Counted from the stretch's first letter, positions 15,328 through 25,032 are shown. The stretch is DNA of 64,000 nt from Gammaproteobacteria bacterium (GCA_026398815.1 JAPLSA010000031.1:62001-126000); one strand, 5' to 3'. Notes: generated from the letters alone by a model not told the origin. Numbers and translations: made by a program.

Positions 15328-17082
15328 ATGACCGACCACGATCCGAAGCTGTCGCGCCGCGCCTTCAACCGCGCACTGGCGCTTGGTGGTGCGGCACTCG
15401 CCGCTGGTGCCGGCTTCGTCGGCGCCCAGCCGGCGCCGGCTTCGACTCCGGCGATCACCCAGCGCCGGCGGCCGAACATCCTGCTGATCGTCAGCGATCA
15501 GGAGCGCGGCTGGCCGGACCTGCCGGCCGGGCTGGGCCTGTCGGCGCACGAATGGCTGCGCAGCCGCGGCACCGGCTTCGACAACTACAACGTCCACACC
15601 ACGCCGTGCTCGCCGTCGCGCTCGACCCTGTACACCGGACTGCACACGCAGCTGACCGGCATCACCTCGAACGTCGGCGCGCCGCCGTTCCCGAGCCTGG
15701 CCAGCAAGGTGCCGACGCTCGGCCACCTGCTGCGCGAGCAGGGCTACTACACGGCCTACAAGGGCAAGTGGCATCTGTCCGATGTGCCGACCGGCGTCAA
15801 CGTCCGCTATGGCCCGTTCCACGGCGCGCGGGCGGCGCTGGAGCCGTTCGGCTTCGCCGACTACAGCGACAACGGCATCGCCGACGGCGCGACCTGGAGC
15901 GGCTACAAGTTCGATGGCGAAGTCGCTTCCAATGCCTGCCAGTGGCTCAGCGACCACGGCCGCAGCCTCGACCAGCCGTGGCTGCTGGCGGTCAACTTCG
16001 TCAACCCGCACGACATCGTCTTCTACGACGACGAGGACCGCGCCCAGACCCGCAGCCGGCTCGATCGCGACTACCTGTCGCCGCTGTCGCCGCCGCCGAC
16101 CTCGGACCTGTACCGCAAGTTCTGGGACCTGCCGCTGCCGAACAGCTGGGCGGCCGACGACCTGTCGACCAAGCCCTGGGCGCAGCGCTCGTATATCGAG
16201 TTCTGCGCCGGCCTCTACGGCCGCATCGATCCGAAGGACGAAAGCCGCTGGCGGCGCTACCAGAGCTACTACTACAACTGCATCCGCGACGTCGATGCCC
16301 ACACCCTGACCGTGCTCGAACACCTGCAGCGGCTCGGGCTCGATGACAACACGGTGATCGTCTACACCTCCGATCACGGCGACATGCTCGGCGCCCACGG
16401 CCTGCGCCAGAAGGGGCCGACGATGTACAAGGAAAACGTCCGCGTGCCGCTGATCGTCTGTCACCCGGACCATCGCAGCGGCGCCACGACGACCGCGCTG
16501 GCCGGGCCGATCGACGTGCTGCCGACCCTGCTCGGCATCGCCGGCGTCAGCGATGCGCAGCGCGCCGAACGCTATCCGAGCCTGAAAGGCGTGAACCTGA
16601 TGCCGGCGGTCGCCGACGCCAGCGCGCGCACCGAGCGCGACGCGCGCGGTGTGCTCTACGACTACAACACCACGCTGTACATCGACCCCGAGGCGGCGAT
16701 GCGGGTGATCGCCAGCCACGAGGACGCCGGCTGGTGGCCGCTGTTCAAGGCCAATCTGGCGCTCGGCCACTTCGGGCCGCGGCTCGATCATCCCGGCCTG
16801 TTTCGCGGCGTGCACGACGGCCGCTGGAAGTTCGCCCGCTACTTCCGCGCCGACCAGCACCACATCCCGAAGGACTGGGCGACCCTGCTCGCCCACAACG
16901 AGCTGGAGCTGTACGACACCGCCGCCGATCCCGACGAGCTGGTCAATCTCGCCGCGAATCCCGAGGCGCATCGCGACACGATCCTCGCGCTCAACGCCAA
17001 GACCAATGCGCTGATCGAGCACGAGATCGGCTTCGACGACGGCCGCGAGCATGTCGGCCCGACCTTCCTGTTCGAGCTGTGA
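15328..17082 (+). CDS. Tat-exported sulfatase
   Basis: 584 aa. Twin-arginine signal (LSRRAFNRALALGGAALAAG) followed by a sulfatase domain. The formylglycine site is C94-SPSR, in TTPCSPSRSTLYTGL, and needs a maturase not in this window. Metal/active-site segments are PNILLIVSDQER, YKGKWHLS and YTSDHGDMLGAHGLRQKGPTMYKE. The usual Asp pair near the N-terminus reads Asp-Gln. The large C-terminal region is typical of alkaline-phosphatase-superfamily sulfatases. It probably removes sulfate from an organic ester in the periplasm. It starts 17 bp after the MBL gene. Confidence 0.9.
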   Translation: MTDHDPKLSRRAFNRALALGGAALAAGAGFVGAQPAPASTPAITQRRRPNILLIVSDQERGWPDLPAGLGLSAHEWLRSRGTGFDNYNVHTTPCSPSRSTLYTGLHTQLTGITSNVGAPPFPSLASKVPTLGHLLREQGYYTAYKGKWHLSDVPTGVNVRYGPFHGARAALEPFGFADYSDNGIADGATWSGYKFDGEVASNACQWLSDHGRSLDQPWLLAVNFVNPHDIVFYDDEDRAQTRSRLDRDYLSPLSPPPTSDLYRKFWDLPLPNSWAADDLSTKPWAQRSYIEFCAGLYGRIDPKDESRWRRYQSYYYNCIRDVDAHTLTVLEHLQRLGLDDNTVIVYTSDHGDMLGAHGLRQKGPTMYKENVRVPLIVCHPDHRSGATTTALAGPIDVLPTLLGIAGVSDAQRAERYPSLKGVNLMPAVADASARTERDARGVLYDYNTTLYIDPEAAMRVIASHEDAGWWPLFKANLALGHFGPRLDHPGLFRGVHDGRWKFARYFRADQHHIPKDWATLLAHNELELYDTAADPDELVNLAANPEAHRDTILALNAKTNALIEHEIGFDDGREHVGPTFLFEL

Positions 17083-17909
17083 GCCGCGTCCTCGCCCTGC
17101 TGCTGGTGTTCGCGCTCGGCGCGCTGGCGATGGCCGCGTGGACCCGCTATGCCGCTGAGGCCGATGCCCACCGCATCGCGATCACGCAGGCGCTGCATGG
17201 CGCGCTCGATGCCGCCGGTGAAACCGGCCGCTGGCTCGACGAGGAAGTGCTGGTCCGCGAAGCGCTGGCGCGCGGCTATGCGCTCGACGACCAGATCGTC
17301 CGCCGGCAATTGCAGCGGCGGATGCGCAGCGCGCTGCTCGCCGAAGCACCACCGGAACCGGTCAACGATGCCGCGCTGGCCGGCTGGCTGGCTGCCCATG
17401 CCGATCGCTATCAGGCCCAGCCGCGCTGGAGTTTCGAGCAGGTCTACCTGAGCCGCGCGAGCCACGGCATGGCGCTGGACGCGGCGGCTGCAGCGGTCGG
17501 CGCCAGGCTGGCCGCCCGCCCGGATGACACGGCCGCGCTCGGCGATCCGTTCCCGCAGGGCCTGCGCTACACGCAGGTCAGCAGCGCGCAGGTCGAAGCC
17601 GCGTTCGGCGGCCCGCTGCTGCAGCGGCTGGCGGCCTGCACGCCGAACATCTGGTGCGGCCCGGTGATCACGTCGCTCGGCGCCCACTGGCTGCGCCTGC
17701 TGGCCGCCGAGCCGGCCCGCACGCTGACTCTGGACGAGGCGCGCAGCCATCTGCGCGCCGATCTCGAACAGGACCGCCAGCAACAGACGCTGCGGGCCGG
17801 GCTGGATCGCCTGCGCGCCGGCTGGCGGCTGGTTGATGATCCGGCCGGTCTCGGCATCCAGCCGCTGCCGGCGGCAGCGGAACACGAACACGGGGAGGAC
17901 ACACCATGA
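17079..17909 (+). CDS. PpiC-type peptidyl-prolyl isomerase-like protein
   Basis: 276 aa. An N-terminal membrane segment (VLALLLVFALGALAMAAW) is followed by a helical SurA-N-like part (WLDEEVLVREALARGYALDDQIVRRQL) and a weak parvulin-like region from about residue 125 (PRWSFEQVYLS, YTQVSSAQVEAAFGGPL, CGPVITSLGAHWLRL). It may help fold the exported enzymes of the operon. The GTG start at 17079 overlaps the sulfatase stop, and its own stop overlaps the DUF3604 start; no ATG fits better. The isomerase role is inferred from family, not from visible catalytic residues. Confidence 0.68.
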   Translation: MSRVLALLLVFALGALAMAAWTRYAAEADAHRIAITQALHGALDAAGETGRWLDEEVLVREALARGYALDDQIVRRQLQRRMRSALLAEAPPEPVNDAALAGWLAAHADRYQAQPRWSFEQVYLSRASHGMALDAAAAAVGARLAARPDDTAALGDPFPQGLRYTQVSSAQVEAAFGGPLLQRLAACTPNIWCGPVITSLGAHWLRLLAAEPARTLTLDEARSHLRADLEQDRQQQTLRAGLDRLRAGWRLVDDPAGLGIQPLPAAAEHEHGEDTP

Positions 17910-20143
17910 CCACAAGAAAGAGATGGGCCGCTGCCGCGGCACTGCTGCTGGCCGGTGCGCTCGGCATCGGCAGTGCTGTCGCCGGCGAATGCGCGGGCAG
18001 CAGTCCGGCGCGCAAGCAGCCGTACTTCGGCGACCTGCACGTGCACACGCTGTATTCGATCGACGCCTATTTCTTCAACGGCCTGAACGGCCCGCGCGAG
18101 GCCTACCGCTTCGCGCGCGGCGAGCCCGGCGTGCTGCCGGCCGGCGAAACCGATCCGTACACCGCCGGCCGCCAGATCCGGCTCGACCGGCCGCTGGACT
18201 TCGCCGGCGTCAGCGATCACTCGGATTTCCTCGGTGATTGGCGGCTGATGTGCCAGGTCAACGGCCTGCTGCCGATCGGCGTCAATCCGGTCTGCAACAT
18301 CGTCGGCAGCTACCTGCGCAACAACGTCACCTCGATCGTCAACGGCAGCGCGCCGCCGCTGTTCTACGTGCTGACCACGGCGTCGGCGCCAACGCCGCTG
18401 ACCCGCCTGCCGTGGGCCGACGAGCTGGCGATTGCCGACGACGAGAACCGCCCCTGCCAGTTCTCGACCTTCCCCGGCTTCGAGTGGACCTCGCAGTACC
18501 ACGACCAGATGATTCACCGGAACGCCTACTTCAACGGCCGCAACCGGCCGAATGACGTGCCGCAGGTGGCCAAGCTGCGCGACATCACCGCGCTGACCTC
18601 GACCAACCGCGATGACGACTGGCGCCTGCACGACTGGCTGGCGAAGAACTGCGACGAATCGGCCGGCTGCCAGACGATGAGCATTCCGCACAACTCCAAC
18701 CAGAGCGCCGGCGGCATGTACCTGCCGCGCGATCCGGCCACCGGCCTGCCGCCGGGGCGCGCCGGCAAGCCGCTGACCCTGGCCGACGCGAAGCTGCGCG
18801 CGAAGTACGACCGGGTCATCGAGATCCATCAGCACAAGGGCAACAGCGAGTGCGGCGTGGGCTTAGGCGTCTACGAGGCCGGCGTGCTCGACCGCAACTG
18901 CGCCTTCGAGCCGGCCAAGAACGTCTGCCGGGGGCTGGTCAGCGACCCGGCCGACTGCGCGGCGATCTGCACCGGCAACCCGGAGGCCGATCCCGACTTC
19001 TGCCGCCTGCAGACCGCACCGATCTACGCCACCGGCGTCTGCCAGTTCCAGAGCCGCGATGGCGGTTCCGGGCCGGATGCCAAGTGCGTGGCGCCGCTGG
19101 ACATGGCGCGCAACATCCTTGCCGATGGTCTCGCCATCGACTCGGTGCTCGGCGTCGATCCGCAGCGCATGGCCTTCATCGGCGCCTCGGACACCCACAA
19201 CGGCGATCCCGGCAATGTCGGCGAAGCCAACTACCCCGGCCACGGCGGCGTGCTTGATTCCGGGCCGCGAACCCAGCTCGGCTACTGGAGCTGCGAAGGC
19301 AAGATTCCGCTGCGCCAGGACCCGGCCAATGTCGCCCGCTGCAACGGCCGTTCGTTCCAGGACCGCGCGCGCGGCTACAACCCCGGCGGGCTGGCCGGCG
19401 TCTGGGCGCCGGAGAACACCCGCGATGCGATCTGGGACGCGATGCAGCGCGGCGAAACCTTCGCCACCTCCGGCCCGCGCATCCGCATCCGCAGCTTGGC
19501 ACTCTGGCAGAAGCCGCCGGCCGATCTCTGCGCGCGGCTGAACGCCGGCGACAACCCGATCGATCGCGGCGAGCTGGCCGGTGCGGTGATGGGCGGCGAC
19601 CTGCCGGCGCGCGCCGGCAGCGCCGCGCCGTGGATCGTGGTCTGGGCGCAGCAGGACCCGGGCGGTGCGCAGCCCGGCCTGCCGCTGCAGTCGCTGGATC
19701 TGGTCAAGGGCTGGACCGATGCCGGCGGCCAGCCGCACATCAAGGTGTTCGATCGCGTGGCGCGCTCGCCAGCGGCAGTCGAACCGCCGTCGCGGACCGA
19801 CTGCGCACCGCGCACCGCCGGCCATCCGGAGCGGCTCTGCGCGGTCTGGCAGGACCGCGACTTCGCGCCGAAGCAGCGCGCCTACTGGTACGCACGCGCC
19901 TTCGAAGTGCCGAGCTGCCGCTGGAGCACGCAGCAGTGCGTGACCGCCGGTGTCGACTGCTCCCGGCTCGATCGCGGCAATGGCCTGTTCCCGGCCAGCA
20001 GCCCGATGGCCGGCTACGAAGGCTGCTGCACGATCAGCGGCGGGCCGGGCAACTTCCGGGGCCGCAACACTTTCCACACGATCACCGAGCGCGCCTGGGC
20101 CTCGCCGATCTGGTATCGACCCGGCGCAGGAGCCACGCCTTGA
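17906..20143 (+). CDS. DUF3604 family exported protein
   Basis: 745 aa. Signal peptide (AAAAALLLAGALGIGSAVAGE), then YFGDLHVHTLYSIDAYFF, a PHP-like metal motif (His-x-His) characteristic of DUF3604. Other conserved stretches are GVSDHSDFLGDW, FPGFEWTSQ, IPHNSNQSAGGMY, FIGASDTHNGDPGNVGE and ENTRDAIWDAMQRGETFATSGPRI. Many paired cysteines suggest disulfides in the periplasm. The family has no established reaction; the His/Asp pattern suggests a metal-dependent hydrolase. It is translationally coupled to both neighbours. Confidence 0.88.
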   Translation: MTTRKRWAAAAALLLAGALGIGSAVAGECAGSSPARKQPYFGDLHVHTLYSIDAYFFNGLNGPREAYRFARGEPGVLPAGETDPYTAGRQIRLDRPLDFAGVSDHSDFLGDWRLMCQVNGLLPIGVNPVCNIVGSYLRNNVTSIVNGSAPPLFYVLTTASAPTPLTRLPWADELAIADDENRPCQFSTFPGFEWTSQYHDQMIHRNAYFNGRNRPNDVPQVAKLRDITALTSTNRDDDWRLHDWLAKNCDESAGCQTMSIPHNSNQSAGGMYLPRDPATGLPPGRAGKPLTLADAKLRAKYDRVIEIHQHKGNSECGVGLGVYEAGVLDRNCAFEPAKNVCRGLVSDPADCAAICTGNPEADPDFCRLQTAPIYATGVCQFQSRDGGSGPDAKCVAPLDMARNILADGLAIDSVLGVDPQRMAFIGASDTHNGDPGNVGEANYPGHGGVLDSGPRTQLGYWSCEGKIPLRQDPANVARCNGRSFQDRARGYNPGGLAGVWAPENTRDAIWDAMQRGETFATSGPRIRIRSLALWQKPPADLCARLNAGDNPIDRGELAGAVMGGDLPARAGSAAPWIVVWAQQDPGGAQPGLPLQSLDLVKGWTDAGGQPHIKVFDRVARSPAAVEPPSRTDCAPRTAGHPERLCAVWQDRDFAPKQRAYWYARAFEVPSCRWSTQQCVTAGVDCSRLDRGNGLFPASSPMAGYEGCCTISGGPGNFRGRNTFHTITERAWASPIWYRPGAGATP

Positions 20144-20961
20144 AGCCACAGCCACCCCGCGATTTCCGCAACCGCCGCGTGCTGGTCACCGGCGCCAGCA
20201 GCGGCATCGGCGAAGCGCTGGCGCTGGCCTTTGCGGCCGAGGGTGCGCGGCTGTGGCTTGTGGCCCGCGACGCCGCCCGGCTCGAAGCAGTGCGCGCCCG
20301 CTGTGCTGCACTCGGCGCGCAGGCCACCGTGCACAGCGCCGATCTCACCGACGAAGCCGCCGTGCAGCGGCTGGCCGCCGCGGTGCACGGCGATGGCGGC
20401 GCGCTCGACGTGCTGGTCAACAATGCCGGCGTGGTCATGGGCGGCCTGTGCTGGGAAGTGGAAGCCGCCGACTGGCGCCGCCTGCACGAGATCAACGTGA
20501 TGGGTGTCGTCCACGGCATCCGCGCCTTCGTGCCGCAGATGATCGCCGCCGGACGCGGCGGCGCGATCGTCAACATGGCCTCGGTGTCGGGCTTCGTCGG
20601 CGCGCGCGGCATGGCTACCTACAGCGCCAGCAAGTTCGCGGTCGCCGGCCTGACCGAATCGCTGCGCGGCGAACTGCACGGCCACGGCATCGGCGTCAGC
20701 CTGATCTGCCCGGCGTTCGTGAAGACGCCGATCCAGGAGAAGGTGAAGCTGGTCGGCAGCCTCGACACGCCGAAGGCCCGCGCGCGCATCGACCGGGATT
20801 TCGCCAAGACCAGCCTGATGCCGGAAGTGGTTGCTGCCCGCACCCTGAAGGCGATTCGCGGCAACGAGGCGGTGGTCACTGTCGGCCGCGATGCCACCGC
20901 CGCTCGGCTGCTGCAGCGCTACGCGCCGGCGCTGCTCGAACGCCTGCTGCGGGGTCGCTGA
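20140..20961 (+). CDS. Short-chain dehydrogenase/reductase
   Basis: 273 aa classical SDR. The NAD(P) motif is VLVTGASSGIGEALA (TGxxxGIG); DVLVNNAGVV and the catalytic Ser-Tyr-Lys set (NMASVSG, YSASK) are intact. The start is TTG at 20140, overlapping the DUF3604 stop, with AGGAG seven bases upstream. No ATG occurs before the Rossmann motif. It probably oxidises an alcohol or reduces a ketone formed after sulfate removal; this is inference from operon context. Confidence 0.88.
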   Translation: MKPQPPRDFRNRRVLVTGASSGIGEALALAFAAEGARLWLVARDAARLEAVRARCAALGAQATVHSADLTDEAAVQRLAAAVHGDGGALDVLVNNAGVVMGGLCWEVEAADWRRLHEINVMGVVHGIRAFVPQMIAAGRGGAIVNMASVSGFVGARGMATYSASKFAVAGLTESLRGELHGHGIGVSLICPAFVKTPIQEKVKLVGSLDTPKARARIDRDFAKTSLMPEVVAARTLKAIRGNEAVVTVGRDATAARLLQRYAPALLERLLRGR

Positions 20962-22082
20962 TGGCAGCCGCGCCGCACACGCTGTATGCGCTGCCGCACT
21001 CGCTGTACAGCGGCAAGGTGCGCAGCTACCTCCGCTACAAGGGCATTGCCTTCGAGGAGCGCGTCTCGACCCTGCGCGAGTTCCAGCGCTTCATCATTCC
21101 GCGCACCGGCATCAAGTTCATTCCGGTCGTGCAGACGCCGGACGATGTCGTCGTGCAGGACAGCACCGAGACGATGGACCTGCTCGACGCCCGCGAGCCG
21201 GCGCGCTGTGTGCTGCCGGCAACGCCGGTGCAGCGGCTGGTCGCGCGGCTGCTGGAACTGTATGGCGACGAATGGCTGCTGCTGCCGGCGATGCACTACC
21301 GCTGGAGCTTCTGGCACGAGCGCGAGCACATCGACGACGTGCTGGAGCACTTCGGCCTGCTGCTGTCGCCGCACGCACCGCGCTGGCTGCGCCGCCGCGC
21401 CGGCCGGCAGTTCTGCAAGCCCTTCGACGGCGCGCTGCCGATGCTCGGCATCACGCCGCGCACGATCCCGGCGCTGGAAGCGAGCTACGAGGCGCTGCTC
21501 GATGAGCTGAACGCGCACTTCACGCAGCACCGCTACCTGCTCGGCGCGCGCGCCAGCGTTGCCGACTTCGGCTTCATCGGCCCGCTGTACGCGCACTTGG
21601 GCCGCGATCCCTATCCGAAGGCGCTGATGCAGCGGCGCGCGCCCAAGGTCTGGGCCTGGGTGCAGCGGATGAACGAGACAGAGCCTGCGATCGGCGACTG
21701 GCTGGCCGACGATGCGATCCCCGACACGCTGCTGCCGGTGCTGCGCCGGCTGTTCACCGAGCAGGCGCCGGTGCTGATCGACACGGTGGCCGAGGTCGAG
21801 CGCTGGCTCATCGAACATCCGGATGCGCAGCGTCTGCCGCGCGTCGTCGGCCGCCATCGCTACCGGCTCGGCGATGTCGAGGAGGAGCGCTCGGTGTTCC
21901 CGTATCCGCAGTGGATGCTGCAGCGGGTGCTTGATGACTACCGCACGCTCGATGGCGCCGACCGCACGCGTGCCGATGCGCTGTTCGCGGCACTCGGCGG
22001 CACGGCGCTGATGCAGCTTGATATCCGCCGCCGCGTCGCGCGCCGACAGCATCGTCTGGTGCCGGAAGGCGTCGCGCCGTGA
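20961..22082 (+). CDS. Glutathione S-transferase-like protein, long form (paralogue 1)
   Basis: 373 aa, much longer than a usual GST (about 200-220). The N-terminal thioredoxin-fold domain is recognisable: LYALPHSLYSGKVRSYLRYKG and FIPVVQTPDDVVVQDSTETMDLLD with the cis-Pro. An alpha-helical domain follows (YLLGARASVADFGFIGPLYAHLGRDPYP). About 120 further C-terminal residues are of unknown function. It overlaps the SDR stop by one base and is followed by a paralogue sharing the same layout. It likely handles glutathione conjugates in the same pathway as the HCCA-isomerase-like protein. Confidence 0.78.
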   Translation: MAAAPHTLYALPHSLYSGKVRSYLRYKGIAFEERVSTLREFQRFIIPRTGIKFIPVVQTPDDVVVQDSTETMDLLDAREPARCVLPATPVQRLVARLLELYGDEWLLLPAMHYRWSFWHEREHIDDVLEHFGLLLSPHAPRWLRRRAGRQFCKPFDGALPMLGITPRTIPALEASYEALLDELNAHFTQHRYLLGARASVADFGFIGPLYAHLGRDPYPKALMQRRAPKVWAWVQRMNETEPAIGDWLADDAIPDTLLPVLRRLFTEQAPVLIDTVAEVERWLIEHPDAQRLPRVVGRHRYRLGDVEEERSVFPYPQWMLQRVLDDYRTLDGADRTRADALFAALGGTALMQLDIRRRVARRQHRLVPEGVAP

Positions 22083-23248
22083 GCGGCGAGCCGTACACGC
22101 TGTACCTGTTCTGGATCAGCTACTTCAGCGGCAAGCTGCAGGCGGTGCTGCGCTACAAGGAAATCCCGCATCGCTGCATCGAGCCCAAGTGGGGTGGCGC
22201 GCTGCTGCACGAGGTGTTCGAGAACACCGGGCTGATGAAGGTGCCGGTGCTGCGCACGCCGGCCGGCGACTGGCTGGCGGATTCGACGCCGATCATCGAC
22301 TGGCTCGATCGCGAGCACCCCGACAGCGCGCTGATTCCGGCCGATCCGCTGCAGGGCTTCTTCAGCCGGCTGGTCGAGGACTACGCGGACGAATGGCTGT
22401 GGCGGCCGGCGCTGCACTACCGCTGGAGTTACCCGGCCGATGCCCACGCGCTGTCGCGGCGCTTCGCCGAAACGTTTTTGTCCGAGCAGCCGACGCCGCG
22501 CTGGCTGACCGCCGCGCTGATCCGCGACCGCCAGCAGCGCATCTACGTGCGCGGCGATGGCGTCACCGCCGCGACCCGCGAGCATGTCGAGTCGGTCTAC
22601 CTGCGCAATCTCGACTGGCTGCAGGCGATCTTCGAGCGCCAGCCGTTCCTGCTCGGCGACCGGCCGAGCCTCGCCGACTACGGTTTCTTCGCGTCGATGT
22701 TCCGGCACTTCAGCCTGGACCCGACGCCAAGCCTGATCATGCAGAGCCGCGCGCCGGCGGTGTTCGAATGGGTGGCGCGGCTGTGGAACGCGAAGGCTTC
22801 GACGACGCACGGCGACTGGTGCGCGCCAGGCAGCCTGCCGGACGGCTGGACGCCGATCCTGCGCGACGTCGGCATCGCCTATCTGCCCTATCTGCACGCC
22901 AATGCCGTGGCCTTCCGCGATGGCCGCCGGCACTTCGATTTCGCCGTGCAGGGCGCGCAGTACCGGCGCCTGCCGGTGGTGCCGTACCGGGTCTGGTGCC
23001 GCGAACAGCTGCAGGCCGCGCATGCGGCGCTGCCGACGGATGTAAGGGTGGTGGTCGACGCGAAGCTGGCCGATGTCGGCGCGCTGGCGCCGCTGCTCGC
23101 CGATGGCGTCATCGCGTCGAAGCTGTATGCCGACACCACCCCGCCGCTGTGCGGGCCGCGCGTGGTTGGCCGGATCGAACGGCTGCGCCGCTGGATCACC
23201 GGCACCCACTGGCAACCTGCGACGCTCGCCGCGAGAGCGCCGCGATGA
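22079..23248 (+). CDS. Glutathione S-transferase-like protein, long form (paralogue 2)
   Basis: 389 aa. It has the same architecture as the preceding gene: YLFWISYFSGKLQAVLRYKEI, LMKVPVLRTPAGDWLADSTPIIDWLD, then FLLGDRPSLADYGFFASMFRHFSLDPTPS and a long C-terminal extension. A tandem duplication followed by divergence is the simplest origin. The GTG start at 22079 overlaps the previous stop, and its stop overlaps the next ATG. Two non-identical copies could form a heterodimer; that is inference. Confidence 0.78.
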   Translation: MSGEPYTLYLFWISYFSGKLQAVLRYKEIPHRCIEPKWGGALLHEVFENTGLMKVPVLRTPAGDWLADSTPIIDWLDREHPDSALIPADPLQGFFSRLVEDYADEWLWRPALHYRWSYPADAHALSRRFAETFLSEQPTPRWLTAALIRDRQQRIYVRGDGVTAATREHVESVYLRNLDWLQAIFERQPFLLGDRPSLADYGFFASMFRHFSLDPTPSLIMQSRAPAVFEWVARLWNAKASTTHGDWCAPGSLPDGWTPILRDVGIAYLPYLHANAVAFRDGRRHFDFAVQGAQYRRLPVVPYRVWCREQLQAAHAALPTDVRVVVDAKLADVGALAPLLADGVIASKLYADTTPPLCGPRVVGRIERLRRWITGTHWQPATLAARAPR

Positions 23249-24963
23249 TGCGTCCGACCGTTGCGCTGCTGCTGGTCCTGCTCGCGGCCTGCACGAAGCC
23301 GCCGGTGCCGACGGTGGCCACGCCGACGCCGGCTGCGCTGGCCGCCCACAGCGAGGAATTCCGGCGCGGTGTCGTCGAAGCCGCGCCTGGCGTGTTCGTC
23401 GCGATCGGCTACGGCATCGCCAACAGCATCTGGATCGATGGCCCGGACGGCGCGCTGGTCATCGACACGATGGAATCGGTCGAGGCCGCGCGCGCGGTGC
23501 TGGCTGCGTTCCGCGAGTACAGCCAGTCGCCGGTGCGGGCGATCATCTACACGCACTCGCACCCGGATCATGTCGGCGGCGCAGCGGTGTTCGCGGCCGA
23601 AGGGGCCGGTGCGCCGGTGCCGATCCTTGCCCACGCCGATGTCACAAGGGCGATGGACGAGATCGCCAGCGAGCTGCAGCCGGTGATCACCCGCCGCTCG
23701 CTGCGCATGTACGGCTACGGCCTGCCGGACGATGAGCGGATCAACATCGGCATCGGCCCGAGGCTGGCACTGGAAGCCGGCTCGACGGTGTCGACCTTGC
23801 GGCCGACGCAGACCTTCGACACGCGCCTCGACACCACGCTGGCCGGCCTGCAGGTGCAGCTGGTCCATGCGCCTGGTGAGACCGATGACCAGCTGTTCGT
23901 CTGGCTGCCGGAAAAGAAGCTCCTGCTGCCCGGCGACAACTTCTACCGCGCGTTCCCGAACCTCTACACGATCCGCGGCACCCGCCATCGCGACCCGAAG
24001 CGCTGGGCGGCGTCGCTGGATGCAATGCGCGCGCTGCCGGCCGAGCTGCTGGTGCCAAGCCACACGCGGCCGGTCGTCGGTCACGAGGCGATCCAGGCCG
24101 CGCTGACCGACTACCGCGACGCGATCCGCTACGTGCACGACCAGACCCTGCGGCTGATGAACGCCGGGCTCGAGCCGGAGGCGATCGCCGAGCGCCTGCA
24201 GCAGCTGCCGGCGCATCTCGCCGCGTCGCCGTACCTGCAGCCGTTCTATGGCAAGCCGACGTGGAGCGCGAAGGCGATCTTCAACGGCGCGCTCGGCTGG
24301 TACGGCGGCGATCCGGCCACCTTGCAGCCGCTGCCGCCGCGCGCCCGCGCCGAGCGGCTCGCCGCACTGGCCGGCGGCACGGCGAAGCTCATCGAGCAGA
24401 TCGAGGCAGCGGCCACGAAGCAGGACTGGCCGTGGGTGCTGGAGCTGAGCAGCGCGGCCTTGCTGCTGACGCCGGACGAGGCCCGCGTGAAACAGGCGCG
24501 GATCGTGGCCCTACGGGCGCTCGGCGCGGCCGAAAGCAATCCGCCGGCGCGCGACTGGTATTTCGTCGCCGCCCGCGAGCTGGACGGCAGCCTGAAGATT
24601 CCGAGCCGCGCGGTGGCGCCGACGTCGGCGATGCTGGCGGCGATGCCGCTGTCGGTGTTCTTCGATGGCATGGCCGTGAACCTGCACGCCGAGGACTGCC
24701 TGGACCGGGTGATCCGCGTGGTCTTCGAGTTCACCGACAGCGGCGCGCAGCACAGCTACATCGTTCGTCGCGGCGCCTCCGAAGTGGTCGCTGGCCGGGT
24801 CGCCGACGCTGATCTGGTGGTCCGCGTCGGCGATCAGGCGTTCAAGGAAATGCTCGCTGGCCTGCGCAATCCGGCGCTGTCGATCGCCCGCGATTTCGAG
24901 GTGACGACCGGCAGCACGCTCGCTTTCGCGCAGTTCATGGCGCTGTTCCAGCCACCGGGCTGA
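23245..24963 (+). CDS. Alkylsulfatase-like MBL lipoprotein with SCP2-type C-terminus
   Basis: 572 aa. The lipobox LLAAC gives Cys16 as the lipidated residue. The MBL domain shows IYTHSHPDHVGGAAVF, VHAPGETDDQLFVWLPEKKLLLPGDNFYRAFPNLY and VPSHTRPVVG. A middle dimerisation-like domain (FNGALGWYGGDPATLQPLPP) and a C-terminal sterol-carrier-like domain (residues about 450-570) complete the SdsA1-type three-domain plan. SdsA1-type enzymes hydrolyse alkyl sulfates, so sulfate-ester cleavage is the likely reaction. It is the last overlapping gene of the cluster. The second of two adjacent ATGs is equally possible as start. Confidence 0.86.
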   Translation: MMRPTVALLLVLLAACTKPPVPTVATPTPAALAAHSEEFRRGVVEAAPGVFVAIGYGIANSIWIDGPDGALVIDTMESVEAARAVLAAFREYSQSPVRAIIYTHSHPDHVGGAAVFAAEGAGAPVPILAHADVTRAMDEIASELQPVITRRSLRMYGYGLPDDERINIGIGPRLALEAGSTVSTLRPTQTFDTRLDTTLAGLQVQLVHAPGETDDQLFVWLPEKKLLLPGDNFYRAFPNLYTIRGTRHRDPKRWAASLDAMRALPAELLVPSHTRPVVGHEAIQAALTDYRDAIRYVHDQTLRLMNAGLEPEAIAERLQQLPAHLAASPYLQPFYGKPTWSAKAIFNGALGWYGGDPATLQPLPPRARAERLAALAGGTAKLIEQIEAAATKQDWPWVLELSSAALLLTPDEARVKQARIVALRALGAAESNPPARDWYFVAARELDGSLKIPSRAVAPTSAMLAAMPLSVFFDGMAVNLHAEDCLDRVIRVVFEFTDSGAQHSYIVRRGASEVVAGRVADADLVVRVGDQAFKEMLAGLRNPALSIARDFEVTTGSTLAFAQFMALFQPPG

Positions 24964-25032
24964 GCCGCTGTTCGGCGGGCCGCCGGCCGCTTGCTAGGCT
25001 TGGCGCCCTGATCGATCCTGCGCCCGCGCCAC

